A DNA stretch of 64,000 nt. Source: Pseudonocardiales bacterium. Lineage in GTDB: Bacteria > Actinomycetota > Actinomycetes > Mycobacteriales > Pseudonocardiaceae. The stretch spans positions 1 through 64,000 of the forward strand of contig JAFAWY010000140.1 in the NCBI GenBank assembly GCA_019241525.1, read 5' to 3'. A program made the position numbers and the translations under genes. The notes beneath the pieces were generated by a model that did no database searches, was not told the origin of the DNA, and saw nothing but the letters and a program-made list of their open reading frames with translations. Position 1 is the stretch's first letter; each line of letters begins with the position of its first letter. Positions 20,101 to 29,918 of the stretch are shown here, in pieces.

Positions 20101-23100
20101 AATCGGGCACACCAAATGCACCGCAGGGATCGCTGGGCTGATCAAGGCGGCGCGTGCCGTGCACGCCGGGATCCGCCCACCGACCGGCCAGCTGCATGAT
20201 CCCAACCCGCACTGGGACCGCACCAGCAGCCCGTTCTCCTTCGATGTCGCCGCGCGTCCTTGGGTGTCCTCAGCGCGTCGAGTCGCCGCAGTGAGCGCAT
20301 TCGGGTTCGGCGGGACGAATTTTCACGCTGTGCTCACCTCCTACGACGCAGCGCCCGAACCGAGACACGGGTTGGACGGGTGGCCAGCCGAGCTGTTCCT
20401 GTTCACCGGCGTCGACCGGGCAGCGGCGGCCGCGGAGCTGGACCGGCTGGCCGAGTTGCTCGCGGCTAATGACGCCGCTGGCCGACCGTGGAGACTACGG
20501 GATCTTGCCCACACCGTGTGCGGCTGGCGTCGGGGTCGGGTTTGGGCTGCTGTGGTGGCCGACAGCCTGGACGACCTCGCATCCAAGATCAATCGGGTCA
20601 GATCGGCTGCCGAGACCGGTGATGGACAGACACCTGGCGTGTTCATCGCCCCCGACGATGGGGTGCAGGCGAGTCAGGTTGCGTTCCTGTTCCCCGGGCA
20701 GGGCAGCCAACGCCCCGGCATGCTAGCCGAGCTGTTCATCGCGTTTCCGCGGCTGCGCCGCTTCTTGGAGCTGGGTAACCGGTGGGCCGGCGCGATGTTT
20801 CCGCCGGCCGCGTTCAGCAAGGAGGAGTCGGCGCGGCAAAAAGCGGCGCTGACCGACACCAGAGTCGCCCAACCGGCGTTAGGTGTCTGCGGGCTGGCCA
20901 TGTACGAGCTGCTGACGTCGCTTGGCGTGCACCCCGCCCATCTGGGTGGGCACAGCTACGGCGAGTTGGTAGCGCTGGCGGCGGCTGGCGCGCTTGGGCC
21001 CGAACAGTTGCTGGAACTCAGCGAGGCCCGGGGCCGAGCCATCCTCACGGCCGCAGGTGCCGACCCCGGTGCCATGGCCGCGGTTGGCGCAACACCAGAG
21101 CAGGTCCGAGCTGTCCTCGGAGACAGGCCTGTGGTGGTGGCCAACCACAATGCCCCTATCCAGACGGTGATCGCTGGACCCACTCTTGCAGTGCAGGCCG
21201 CGCTGGATCGCTTGGCCGAGGCGGGGCTGACCGGCCGGCGCGTCCCGGTGGCGTGCGCATTCCACAGCCCGGTGGTGGCTGATTCCTCGCGGACCTTCGC
21301 CGCCGAGCTGGGCCGCCGCACCTTCGGTGCACCCCGGCTGCCGGTGTGGTCGAACACCACGGCCGCGCCGTACTCGACCGATCCCGCAGCCATCCAGAAG
21401 ATGCTGACCGCCCACGTCGCGCAGCCAGTCCGGTGGGTCGAGCAGGTTGACGCGATGTACGCCGCCGGGGTGCGAGTCTTCGTCGAGGCGGGCCCAGGTC
21501 GGGTGCTCACCCAGCTGGTCGGCGCAATCTTGCAAGACCGGCCGCATATCGCGGTAGCCACCGACGTGCCCGGCGAGTCCGGGATGCGGCGACTGCTGCT
21601 GGCCCTCGCCCAGCTGGCTGTCGCCGGAGTTCCGGTCGATCCATCCGGCCTGTTCCGTGGTAGGGACGCCCGCACCGTGTCGGCGTCAGCGATGCCCCTT
21701 CGCCCCAACTGGGTGGTTAACGGCCATCTGGTCAAGACGGTCGACGGGCAGTATGTGCCGGGCGGGTTGCGTCCGGCGCAACGGCTGGCGGCACAGGAAG
21801 TCATCGAGCCGAAAATCGAAAGCCGGTCGGATACCGCCGTGCTGGAGTTCCTGCGTACCACTCGGGAATTGATCGCCGTCCAGCGCGAGGTGATGCTCGG
21901 TTATCTCGGTGGCTCAGCGCCCTTACCTGCCGAGGTGCCGGTCGTTGCTTCGGCCCCTGCCGAAATGCGGCCAACCCCGATGCAGCCTGCTGCCGCTGAC
22001 CAGATGGCCGAGGGTTCTGGCGAGGAGATCGACCAGGGTGCTCTGACGCCCGAGGTGGTGCTGGCCACGGTGCGGTCGCTCGTCAGCGAACGAACCGGCT
22101 ACCCGGTGGACATGCTCGAAGCCGACCTCGATCTGGAAGCCGACCTGAGCATCGACTCGATCAAACGGACCGAGATAATCGGTGCCCTCACCGACCGGCT
22201 CGGCTTGGTGCGTGGCGGCACCGCGCTGAATGAATCGGTGATGGAGGAGCTGACTCAGCTACGTACCCTTCACCGCATCGCCGACTGGATCATCCGCCAG
22301 ACCAGCACCCCCGAGCAGACGACACCACCCCCGCGAGTGCGCCGCTATCTGGTCGACGTCACCACGTTGTCCCCGCTGTCGGCCTCGGTTGGTATGTCGC
22401 TTACCGGGCGCCGGGTCACCATCGTCGGGGACGGCGCAGGCATCGGGTTGGAACTGTCCGAGGCGCTGGAGCGGCACCGGGCGCAGGTGCGGCTGGTGAG
22501 CCCGGATCAAGTTCAGGACGTACCGGCTACTGACGCTCTCATCTACCTCGCCGCGCTCGATCCGGGGCGGGCACCGGTGCTGCCCGAGGGGTTCGGCCCG
22601 ATCCGGGCCGCCATCCTCGGCGGGGTTGGCCAGTTGCTGCTGGTCACCGGCTCGGGTGGCAAGTTAGGGCGGGGCGACAATGCCAACGGAGTGGCCGGGA
22701 TCGGATTGCACGGTCTGGCCCGCACGATTGCCGGCGAGTTCCCGGACCGCTTGGTCCGCGCTGTCGACGTGGACCCCAAGGAGGAACCATCCCGTATCGC
22801 CGCATACCTACTCGCTGAGCTGCTCAGCTCAGAAGGGCCCGTCGTGGTGGGCTGCGTGGCCGGAAAGCGGGTCACGTTGGCGCTCACCCCGGTGCCGCTG
22901 GGCCCGAGCGGATCTGCCGACCTCGGGCTGGGGCCGGAGTCCGTGGTGCTACTTACCGGCGGCGCCCGCGGCATTACAGCCCAGATCGCGATCGGCCTGG
23001 CCCGGGCCAGTGGCGGTCACCTCGAACTGGTCGGCCGCACCCCCCTGCCGGTCGGCGACGAGGATCCGGTGACCGCGGCGGCGACCGATCGGATCGCGCT

Positions 23101-23788
23101 GCGGCGGGTACTGGCGCAGGACCGTGATCGCACACCGGGCGAGATCGAACTGGAAGCCGGCCGGATCCTGGCGCAGCGCGAGATCCGGGCCACGCTGGCT
23201 GAGCTGACCGGGGTGGTGGCGTCGGTGCGCTACTCGGCGGTCGACATGCGTGACCCGGCGGCAGTCTGCGCCCTGGTCAGCGGCGTATATCGCCGGCACG
23301 GGCGGCTGGACGGGATCGTGCACGGTGCCGGGATATTGGCCGACCGGCGGCTGGCCGACAAGACGCCCGAGGAGTTCGCCGGCGTGTGGGCGACCAAAGT
23401 CGACGGTGCGCGAGCATTAGCCAGTGCGGCCCGGGACGACCTTCGTTTCCTGGTGCTGTTCGGCAGCGTTTCGGGGGTGTTCGGCAACCGCGGGCAAGCC
23501 GACTACGCCGCCGCCAACGACGCGCTCGACGCACTGGCCCGCATCTGGACCAACCAGGCCCGCGGCCGGGTGGTATCGATCGACTGGGGGCCGTGGGCAG
23601 CACCCGGTGACGGTGCCGGGATGGTCTCCGCCGAGCTGGCACGCAACTACGAGCGGTATGGCATCGAGTTGATCGACGCCGCCAGCGGTGTGGACTGCTT
23701 CCTCGCCGAGCTGGCCAGCGGCGCTGATCCCCAGGTGGTGTACATGCGCGCTGACCCTGCAGCCTTCGAGATCGATCAGAATGGCTGA
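17105..23788 (+). CDS. PUFA-synthase-like megasynthase A (NPD-NPD-KS-AT-ACP-KR)
   Basis: A 2227-residue multidomain synthase. (1) Residues about 1-255 and 275-560 are two FMN-type nitronate monooxygenase/PfaD-like barrels. The first has GAEAGGRIG, with Arg where the catalytic His is expected; the second keeps GRECGGHVG. (2) KS, about 650-1085: Cys in VDAACASALA (near 826), His in VEAHGTGT and GHTKCTAG. (3) AT, about 1190-1480: FLFPGQGSQRPGM and GHSYGEL (Ser near 1283). (4) One ACP, about 1640-1725, with the phosphopantetheine Ser in LSIDSIKR. (5) KR, about 1930-2210: TGGARGI, catalytic Ser, and YAAAN. The start at ATG 17105 begins right before the first barrel; a GTG 141 nt upstream only adds unstructured sequence. 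PUFA synthases usually have several ACPs and a separate reductase. Product unknown. Confidence 0.92.
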   Translation: MSRLHDRQLVMGITPFEQPNADLVVALARAGAAAVLDLGRDATTAHAALSDVCRWWSGCFGVRVPPGCPVPPAELPQQVNLVVHGLGARWPMTPGRRTLVEVSSIAQARLAVRDGAQGVIAKGAEAGGRIGTTTTFILLQQLLADPHITVPLWAAGGIGPRTAAAAIAGGATGIVLDAQLALVAEADLPAEVAAAIRVMDGSETAVIGDYRLYSRPDLPVADPDTLATRLGTRDLSALPIGQDGALAAPLAQRYVTAAGVVAAVRAAVTSQLHSARSQAADGVGPLVVQGPMTRVSDQAGFAAAVASGGGLPFLALSLSSGEQTRELLEQTAALLAGQPWGVGLLGFVPPELRAEQLAVVRQVRPPYALIAGGRPTQAAPLEALGIKTFLHVPSPGLLDQFLAEGARRLVFEGRECGGHVGPRASFPLWELQLQRLLDYDDAHGCADTLQVLFAGGIHDRRSAAMVTTLAAPLVQRGARIGMLMGTAYLFTDQAVTAGAITPGFQQTALNCERTILLETSPGHATRCADTPYPRTFADTRAQLVAAGVPREQMWSRLEQLNLGRLRIASKGLRRDGAALVAVDEEGQRQQGMVMLGEVATLRSETTTIEALHADVTTGAADFLAARVAELGIEPTGSDQRADPTEAQPLDVAIIGMAGVFPGAEDVTSYWANVLAGVDAVTEVPTDRWDPKVYGEIANWGGFLPDIPFDALAYGIPPAALASIDPVQLLALEVAARALRDAGYAQRDFDREHTAVIFGAEAGADLASAYGFRSLYPAYHGTLPRGLDDQLPKLTEDSFPGVLANVIAGRIANRLNLGGANYTVDAACASALAAIDLACKELRSGTANMVLAGGADVHNSIHDYLVFASAQALSPTGRCRPFDASADGIALGEGVACVVLKRLADAERDGDRIYAVIKGVGSASDGRSLGLTAPRPEGQRRALQRAYRMAGISPAEVGLVEAHGTGTVVGDRTELGVLTELFTEAGATTGSCTLGSVKSQIGHTKCTAGIAGLIKAARAVHAGIRPPTGQLHDPNPHWDRTSSPFSFDVAARPWVSSARRVAAVSAFGFGGTNFHAVLTSYDAAPEPRHGLDGWPAELFLFTGVDRAAAAAELDRLAELLAANDAAGRPWRLRDLAHTVCGWRRGRVWAAVVADSLDDLASKINRVRSAAETGDGQTPGVFIAPDDGVQASQVAFLFPGQGSQRPGMLAELFIAFPRLRRFLELGNRWAGAMFPPAAFSKEESARQKAALTDTRVAQPALGVCGLAMYELLTSLGVHPAHLGGHSYGELVALAAAGALGPEQLLELSEARGRAILTAAGADPGAMAAVGATPEQVRAVLGDRPVVVANHNAPIQTVIAGPTLAVQAALDRLAEAGLTGRRVPVACAFHSPVVADSSRTFAAELGRRTFGAPRLPVWSNTTAAPYSTDPAAIQKMLTAHVAQPVRWVEQVDAMYAAGVRVFVEAGPGRVLTQLVGAILQDRPHIAVATDVPGESGMRRLLLALAQLAVAGVPVDPSGLFRGRDARTVSASAMPLRPNWVVNGHLVKTVDGQYVPGGLRPAQRLAAQEVIEPKIESRSDTAVLEFLRTTRELIAVQREVMLGYLGGSAPLPAEVPVVASAPAEMRPTPMQPAAADQMAEGSGEEIDQGALTPEVVLATVRSLVSERTGYPVDMLEADLDLEADLSIDSIKRTEIIGALTDRLGLVRGGTALNESVMEELTQLRTLHRIADWIIRQTSTPEQTTPPPRVRRYLVDVTTLSPLSASVGMSLTGRRVTIVGDGAGIGLELSEALERHRAQVRLVSPDQVQDVPATDALIYLAALDPGRAPVLPEGFGPIRAAILGGVGQLLLVTGSGGKLGRGDNANGVAGIGLHGLARTIAGEFPDRLVRAVDVDPKEEPSRIAAYLLAELLSSEGPVVVGCVAGKRVTLALTPVPLGPSGSADLGLGPESVVLLTGGARGITAQIAIGLARASGGHLELVGRTPLPVGDEDPVTAAATDRIALRRVLAQDRDRTPGEIELEAGRILAQREIRATLAELTGVVASVRYSAVDMRDPAAVCALVSGVYRRHGRLDGIVHGAGILADRRLADKTPEEFAGVWATKVDGARALASAARDDLRFLVLFGSVSGVFGNRGQADYAAANDALDALARIWTNQARGRVVSIDWGPWAAPGDGAGMVSAELARNYERYGIELIDAASGVDCFLAELASGADPQVVYMRADPAAFEIDQNG

Positions 23789-26700
23789 ACCGGTTGCGGT
23801 GGCCATCGTGGGGATGGCTGCGACCTTCCCCGGCGCAGCCAACGCTGCGGCCTACTGGCGCAACATCACGGCCGGCGTGAACTCCATCTCGACCGTTCCT
23901 GAAGGACGCCTGGATGCGGCATACCACGATCCATCGGGCTGGCGGTTGCCCGCATCCGACCGGATCTACGCCTGGAAAGGCGGCTTCGTCGACGACCTGG
24001 CGGTGTTCGACCCGCTGCGGTTCGGGATGATGCCGGCGGCGGTGCCTCACACCGAACCGGACCAGCTGATGGCACTGCAGATCGCGGCCGACGCGATCGA
24101 GGACGCCGGAGGCACAGCGCGCCTGCCTGACCGGCATCGGGTCGGGGTGGTGCTCGGACGCGGCGGCTACCTGGGCGCTGGGGTGGTCCGGCTAGAACAG
24201 CGAGTGCGCACAGCCCGCCAACTGGTCGCGGTCCTCCAGCAATTGCTTCCCGAAGTCGCGCCGGCAAGGCTGGACGAGATCCGCACAGCCTTCACCGATC
24301 AGCTTGGCCCCGAACAGCCAGAGGCCGCGATCGGCCTGGTACCCAACCTGGCCGCGTCCCGGATCGCCAACCGTCTGGATCTGCGCGGTCCCGCGTATAC
24401 CATCGATGCAGCCTGCGCATCGTCGCTGATCGCGGTGGATTTAGCGGTTCGCGATCTGTCCAGCGGTCGGTGCGATCTGGTGCTGGCCGGAGGGGTGCAC
24501 CACAGCCACGACATCACGCTCTGGAGCGTCTTTGCGCAGTTGCGTGCGTTGAGCCCCACCGAGTGCATCCGCCCGTTCAGCCGGCATGCCGACGGTGTGC
24601 TGATCGGTGAAGGCACTGGCGTAGTAGTGCTGAAACGTCTCGACGACGCGCTGCGACACGGCGACCGCATCTACGCGGTGATCCGCGGGAGCGGCGTGGC
24701 CGGCGACGGCAGTGCGACGACGTTGATGGCGCCGCAGTCAAGAGGCCAAGTTCTGGCGATACGCCAGGCCTGGCAGGTGGCCGGCCAGGATCCACAAGCT
24801 CGGGGAGCGGTCGGCCTGATCGAAGCTCACGGCACCGCTACTCCCGCCGGTGATGCAGCTGAGCTGGCCACATTGCGGGAGGTGTTCGGAGAGGATCCAG
24901 CGGCGGGATTGATCGGCCTGGGCTCGGTGAAATCGATGATCGGCCACGCCATGCCCGCGGCCGGCGTGGCCGGACTGATCAAGGCGGCCTTCGCCGTGCA
25001 CCACGCTGTGCTTCCCCCGACCCTGCATGCCGAGGAGCCTCACCCGGCTCTGCGCGCTGGGCGGTTGCACTTGATCGATCGCACCGAGCCCTGGGAGGGT
25101 GATGGCCCGCGCCGGGCCGGCGTCAATGCGTTCGGGTTTGGCGGTATCAACGCGCATGTCGTCGTCGAGCAGGCGCCGATGGAGTCAGCGAGTTGGGCGT
25201 TGCCTGTGCCCTATCCGCGGCACGTAGCTACTTCATTGGCCACCGGGTCGCTTCTCCGACTGGCCGCCGACAGCCCGGCGGCACTAGCTGAGTTGCTTGA
25301 GGCACCCGATGAGCTGCTGAACTCCAGGATGCCCCGACATTTGGTGGGTCCGTGCCGCCTTGCCCTCCTAGAGCCCACCCCACGCCGTCTTGAGCTGGCC
25401 CGCAAGGTGGTACTCCGAGGTAATCCGTGGCGCGGACGCAACGACCTTTGGTTCACCACAGCACCGTTGCTTGCGGATCCGTCGTATCGACTCGCTTTTG
25501 TCTTCCCGGGTATTGAGGCTGCCTTTGACCCCTCGATGGAAGATATCGCCGAGCATTTTGGACTGCCCTGTCCCGCCCGACCCGCGGACGGACCCCTCGA
25601 GGAACAGGCGGTCGGGGTAGTGCGGTTGGGCTTGTTGCTCCGAGATGCCCTCGCTGAACTCGGTATCCGGCCCGATGTGCTGGCAGGCCACAGCATCGGG
25701 GAATGGACGGCAATGGCCCACGCGGAGATCACTCTGCCGGAGGACTTCGAGGTGTTCCTGATTGATTTGGCGAGTCAGGACTACACCCTTCCCGATGTAA
25801 TCTTCGCAGCCGTGGGTTGCGGTGCGAAACAGGCATCAGCTGCCATCAATGATCTACCTGCGTCAGAACGGGCTATGGTAGCGCTATCGCACGATAACTG
25901 TCCTCACCAGTCCATCGTGTGTGGTCACGAACGGGTGGTCGATAGGCTCCTGAGGGGGCTAGCCGGACAACAAGTGATGGGTCAGGTCTTGCCCTTCCGG
26001 TCCGGATTCCATACCCCTTTGCTCCAGCCTTATCTCGCTCCGATGACGGCAATAGTCAATACCGCGAATCTGCAGCTGCCGAGGCTCCCAATCTGGTCGG
26101 CCACCACGGTGAGCGAGTACCCACCCAATCTTGCGGAGTTGCGCCAGCTGATCGTGCGTCATTTGCTCGAACCAGTCCGCTTCTACCCGCTGGTGGAACG
26201 GATGTATGAGTCCGGTGTGCGGGTCTTTGTCCAATTGGGCCTGGGAAGCACCGTCGGATTCATCGGCGACACATTGAGCGAGCGTGAGCACCTGGCCATC
26301 AGCGCGCAGGTGGCGAACTGTTCGGGCATGGAACAGTTGGTTCGCGTTGCTGCGGCGCTGTGGACGGAGGGTGCCCAACCCGATTTCGACCGCCTGCATC
26401 CTCCGGTACGCCAAGTCCCGGCCGGCGATACCGCAGCGAACTCGCCGGGGGCTGTTTCGCACGAGGGCGTACGCCTTGGCCTGGGTGCACCGACGCTGCG
26501 CCTTCCGGAGAGAACAAGACCACTGCAGCCGGCGCCCACGGCTGCACCCGAACCCGCCGGGATACTTGCGAAGGCCGGCCATCCACTGCTGACGGAACTT
26601 GAATCTGTGCTCCGTGAGGTATCGGTGAGCGCTGGTGACGTTCTCGATGCGTGGCAGGCCGCTGGCTCGTGCCTCCGGGACAGCACCGAGTCGAAGCTGC

Positions 26701-28253
26701 TCTGCGGGCTGCAACGACCTGCAGGGCCGCCCGCCGCCATGTCTGCCACCAAACATGTCACTCGGCAGCCTGTGTCCCTCGCAGCCATGCCCTACCTGGT
26801 GGACCACTGCCTTATCCCACAGCGGGCGGGGTGGAGCGATCTGTCTGACCGGTTCCCGGTCGTTCCTATGACCACCATGCTCGACATCATGATGGCTGAG
26901 GCTCGCTGCCTGGTTCCTGGGCGCACCGTGGTCGCCATCGAGTCGGTCCGGGCGCTGCAGTGGCTGGCTGCCAGTCCTCCGGTCGAGATCACCATCACCT
27001 CTGTTCATGACGGGGTGGATCGCGTGCAGGTCACGCTCGACAGGTATGCCTACGGAACCGTTGTCCTGGGAGACGGGTATCCGACCGCCCCTTCACCCTC
27101 CGATGAGCCGCTGGTTGGGGCGCATGCCTCGGATGTGCCAGCGGACCGGTTCTACACCGATCGCTGGATGTTCCACGGCCCTCAGTACCAAGGCATTGCC
27201 GCCCTCGGTCCCATGGCGCGCAACGGCATGCGGGCCACGATCACCACGCTGCCGGCTCCGGGAGCGTTGCTGGACAACGCGGGCCAGATCACGGGTTACT
27301 GGTTGCAGCGAAACGCCGACTGCAACGTGATTGCGTTCCCTAGCAGCATAGGACGGATCACCATCCATGGCCCTCATCCACCGCCAGGTGCTCGGTTGGC
27401 ATGCACATTCTGGACTCGTTCCATGACCGAGCGCGCCATCCGGGCGGACCTGGAACTGGTCACTGAGGACGGCCGGGTGTGGGCTCGGATCGACGACTGG
27501 ACGGATTACCGGTTCTCCAGCGATGAGCGGATCGGCCCAGCGTGGCAGTTTCCCGAGGTTAACTGTCTTGGGGAGGAGCAGCCGGGCGGGTGGTTGCTGG
27601 TCAAGGAGACGTGGGATCCGTCGACTCGGGAATTACTGATGCGCCTGTATCTCACAGCAGCTGAGCGGGCTGAGTACGACAAGCGTAATCCTCGAGCGCG
27701 TTCGCAGTGGCTTCTCGGCAGGATGGCAGCAAAGGACGCCGTGCGCCAGCTGCTTTGGCACCAGGGAATGGGGCCGCTGTTTCCCGCGGAGATCACCATC
27801 ATCACGAGCTCGTTCGGCCGCCCGTTTGCACGCGGCCCATTCCCCCAGCCGCTTGCCGTGTCGGTGTCGCACACTGCCGGATATGGTGCGGCGATGGTGA
27901 TTCCACCGGCGTGTGGGGATCATGTCGGCATCGATATCGAAAAGGTCGAAGAGCGCGATCCCTCCTTCGAGGCAGCCGTGTTGACGGTGCAAGAACGTGA
28001 TCTTCTGGATCGACTTGCACAGGCAGATGACCGGGGAAGTTGGCTTACCCGTTTTTGGTCGGCTAAGGAAGCCGCGGCCAAGGCCGTGGGCACCGGCCTT
28101 CAGGGCAAGCCGACTGAGATCACTGTCGTCGACGCGCGGCTAGGCAATCAACTTCGGGTGCGCTGCGCCGGCCAAGATTTCGACGTGCTGACGACAGTGG
28201 TCGGAGATGGCAGCCACGTGGCGGCTTGGGTAGTGCGGAAATCCGCTACTTGA
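23781..28253 (+). CDS. PUFA-synthase-like megasynthase B (KS-AT-DH-PPTase)
   Basis: A 1490-residue partner of the preceding protein; its ATG overlaps the upstream stop by 8 nt (ATGGCTGA), so translation is coupled. KS, about 3-460: Cys in IDAACASSL (near 211), His in IEAHGTAT (near 349) and GHAMPAAG, so it is a complete condensing enzyme and not a chain-length factor. AT-like domain, about 570-850: FVFPGIEAAFDP, GHSIGEW (Ser near 636) and SGFHTP, closest in style to PfaB. DH, about 1000-1250: VDHCLIPQ and LLDNAGQ (catalytic His and Asp). C-terminal Sfp-type phosphopantetheinyl transferase, about 1280-1490: GIDIEK and WSAKEAAAK. The fused PPTase would activate the ACP of protein A. Confidence 0.92.
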   Translation: MAEPVAVAIVGMAATFPGAANAAAYWRNITAGVNSISTVPEGRLDAAYHDPSGWRLPASDRIYAWKGGFVDDLAVFDPLRFGMMPAAVPHTEPDQLMALQIAADAIEDAGGTARLPDRHRVGVVLGRGGYLGAGVVRLEQRVRTARQLVAVLQQLLPEVAPARLDEIRTAFTDQLGPEQPEAAIGLVPNLAASRIANRLDLRGPAYTIDAACASSLIAVDLAVRDLSSGRCDLVLAGGVHHSHDITLWSVFAQLRALSPTECIRPFSRHADGVLIGEGTGVVVLKRLDDALRHGDRIYAVIRGSGVAGDGSATTLMAPQSRGQVLAIRQAWQVAGQDPQARGAVGLIEAHGTATPAGDAAELATLREVFGEDPAAGLIGLGSVKSMIGHAMPAAGVAGLIKAAFAVHHAVLPPTLHAEEPHPALRAGRLHLIDRTEPWEGDGPRRAGVNAFGFGGINAHVVVEQAPMESASWALPVPYPRHVATSLATGSLLRLAADSPAALAELLEAPDELLNSRMPRHLVGPCRLALLEPTPRRLELARKVVLRGNPWRGRNDLWFTTAPLLADPSYRLAFVFPGIEAAFDPSMEDIAEHFGLPCPARPADGPLEEQAVGVVRLGLLLRDALAELGIRPDVLAGHSIGEWTAMAHAEITLPEDFEVFLIDLASQDYTLPDVIFAAVGCGAKQASAAINDLPASERAMVALSHDNCPHQSIVCGHERVVDRLLRGLAGQQVMGQVLPFRSGFHTPLLQPYLAPMTAIVNTANLQLPRLPIWSATTVSEYPPNLAELRQLIVRHLLEPVRFYPLVERMYESGVRVFVQLGLGSTVGFIGDTLSEREHLAISAQVANCSGMEQLVRVAAALWTEGAQPDFDRLHPPVRQVPAGDTAANSPGAVSHEGVRLGLGAPTLRLPERTRPLQPAPTAAPEPAGILAKAGHPLLTELESVLREVSVSAGDVLDAWQAAGSCLRDSTESKLLCGLQRPAGPPAAMSATKHVTRQPVSLAAMPYLVDHCLIPQRAGWSDLSDRFPVVPMTTMLDIMMAEARCLVPGRTVVAIESVRALQWLAASPPVEITITSVHDGVDRVQVTLDRYAYGTVVLGDGYPTAPSPSDEPLVGAHASDVPADRFYTDRWMFHGPQYQGIAALGPMARNGMRATITTLPAPGALLDNAGQITGYWLQRNADCNVIAFPSSIGRITIHGPHPPPGARLACTFWTRSMTERAIRADLELVTEDGRVWARIDDWTDYRFSSDERIGPAWQFPEVNCLGEEQPGGWLLVKETWDPSTRELLMRLYLTAAERAEYDKRNPRARSQWLLGRMAAKDAVRQLLWHQGMGPLFPAEITIITSSFGRPFARGPFPQPLAVSVSHTAGYGAAMVIPPACGDHVGIDIEKVEERDPSFEAAVLTVQERDLLDRLAQADDRGSWLTRFWSAKEAAAKAVGTGLQGKPTEITVVDARLGNQLRVRCAGQDFDVLTTVVGDGSHVAAWVVRKSAT

Positions 28254-28333
28254 CAGGCTGGCACCCGCCAGTGATGGGCCGACGCGCGGCACGAGCCATT
28301 TGCGGTTGTTGGCGTCACACCGTGGTGACTGGT

Positions 28334-29782
28334 TCAAGCTGTGGCAACCTTGTGGTATTCGACAGCTGCGACCAGGTCTTGAAAGGAACGAGATAGGTGC
28401 ATGGCTAGCTCTGTGGGTCGTTCCACGGAATCAGCAAATGCCAGGATGCCGAACCGCAGACGGCCCGCGTAATCGCACAGGGCGAAGTTCACGCCGACCC
28501 CGCTATTGGGTGGCCCAGCTAGATACATTTCTTCCACAACAGTCGAGCCGAGCTGCCATGGAACCGAAGGACCTCGGAGGTTGGAAACTACAACATTGGA
28601 GTCAAGACTGAACCGTCGCTTGCCGGGTCTACGCCTGGCTGACTCACTGCGCCGGACCGTGGGTACCGCGATAATCGGCGGGAGGTACTCAAGCCAGTCC
28701 GCCAGCAGTTCGCGTCCCGCGAGATCAAGGCGCGCTTTCGCCTCCGCGGTAACTGCGCTGACGGTCTGAAGGCGGTCCCAAGCATCGGCAACGTTGGTTG
28801 CCAGCGATGTGGTCAGGCGGGAAAAACGGTTGGCCTGAGTCCGTGGCATTGTTCCCGATTCCTTGATTCCCACGGGGACATTCGCTACCAGTGGCTGGCC
28901 TGGAAGTGCCCCTCGCTGTTGCAGGTAGCCACGGAGCGCTCCGCCAACGACGGCTAATGCGACATCGTTGACCGTGACCTTCGCCACCCGGGTCACGGCG
29001 AGCACGTCGTTCAACGGCAGAGACGCGCGGGCATAGTGGCGGTCACAGGTGAAGCCTCGGTTGATGGCCGATGCGGGTGTATCGATGCCGGCCCGGGGCA
29101 CCTTCACGCCCGTTACTGCCCGCCGCTGGCGCAGCGCCACCGTCGCATGCCTGGTGCGGCGGATTAGTTCGGGTAGCCGGGTAAGTGCCCGAGCGTCGTG
29201 CGCGAGCGCGCCGGCGACCAGTCGCACACGTCCTGGTATCCGGCTCGGCTTCCACGGTAGCGGTGCGGTTTTCGGTTCTTCCTGCGAAAAGAGCCGCGCC
29301 AAGGTAGTAACAATGGCGGCCCCATCCATCAGAGCGTGATGCAACTCCAGAATGAGGCCCTGCCGTCCGTCGGCAAGGCCGTCGATCAACGTTATTCGCC
29401 ACAGTGGCCGGCGCCGGTCCAGAGGCTGGGAGGCCAACCGAGCACAGGCGCTGTCGAGTTGCTCCGGCCCTCCGGGCTCAGGAAGCACCGCATAGCCGAG
29501 GTGATCTGCCAGATTGAAATTGGCATCTTCGACGAAAACGGGATGAGCTAGGCCAAGGGGGACCGGAATAACCCGCCACCGGAACGCGGGGAGCTGGTCG
29601 ATGTGCGTGGAAAGGTGTCGATGCAAGTCGTCCAGGGCGAGGGGTCGGCGGCCTTCGCGGACCCTGAGCAGTCCGAGGACAATATTTTGCATCGGCTGTT
29701 CGGACGTCTCCAGGTTGAGGAACCCCGCGTCCAGACCGCTTAACCGGGTCACCATCGAATCTGGAGACGTCCGGTAACGCAA
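28334..29782 (-). CDS. Wax ester synthase / acyl-CoA:diacylglycerol acyltransferase (WS/DGAT)
   Basis: A 482-residue acyltransferase. The active-site motif HHALMDG (HHxxxDG) is at residues 148-154, and family blocks PLWRITLIDGL, NDVALAVVGGALR and VSNLRGPSVPW are present. WS/DGAT enzymes transfer acyl groups from acyl-CoA or acyl-ACP to an alcohol or diacylglycerol. The start is a TTG at 29782, chosen because AAGGAG lies 9 nt upstream (29792-29797 on the plus strand); the ATG nine codons later (29755) has no ribosome site. It converges on the megasynthase genes with an 80-nt gap, so its product may release or esterify their acyl chain. Confidence 0.92.
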   Translation of the reverse strand: MRYRTSPDSMVTRLSGLDAGFLNLETSEQPMQNIVLGLLRVREGRRPLALDDLHRHLSTHIDQLPAFRWRVIPVPLGLAHPVFVEDANFNLADHLGYAVLPEPGGPEQLDSACARLASQPLDRRRPLWRITLIDGLADGRQGLILELHHALMDGAAIVTTLARLFSQEEPKTAPLPWKPSRIPGRVRLVAGALAHDARALTRLPELIRRTRHATVALRQRRAVTGVKVPRAGIDTPASAINRGFTCDRHYARASLPLNDVLAVTRVAKVTVNDVALAVVGGALRGYLQQRGALPGQPLVANVPVGIKESGTMPRTQANRFSRLTTSLATNVADAWDRLQTVSAVTAEAKARLDLAGRELLADWLEYLPPIIAVPTVRRSESARRRPGKRRFSLDSNVVVSNLRGPSVPWQLGSTVVEEMYLAGPPNSGVGVNFALCDYAGRLRFGILAFADSVERPTELAMHLSRSFQDLVAAVEYHKVATA

Positions 29783-29918
29783 AGCAATGATCTCCTTATT
29801 GCCCTGATGGTATACGGGGTCAAGCGGGTTTCCTCGACAGGCGGAGAAGTCTCTTGCTCTGTCTCAAGGTTTGAGCGGATCACGCTCAGCGGTGCAGGAT
29901 CAAGCTGCTCATTGATGG

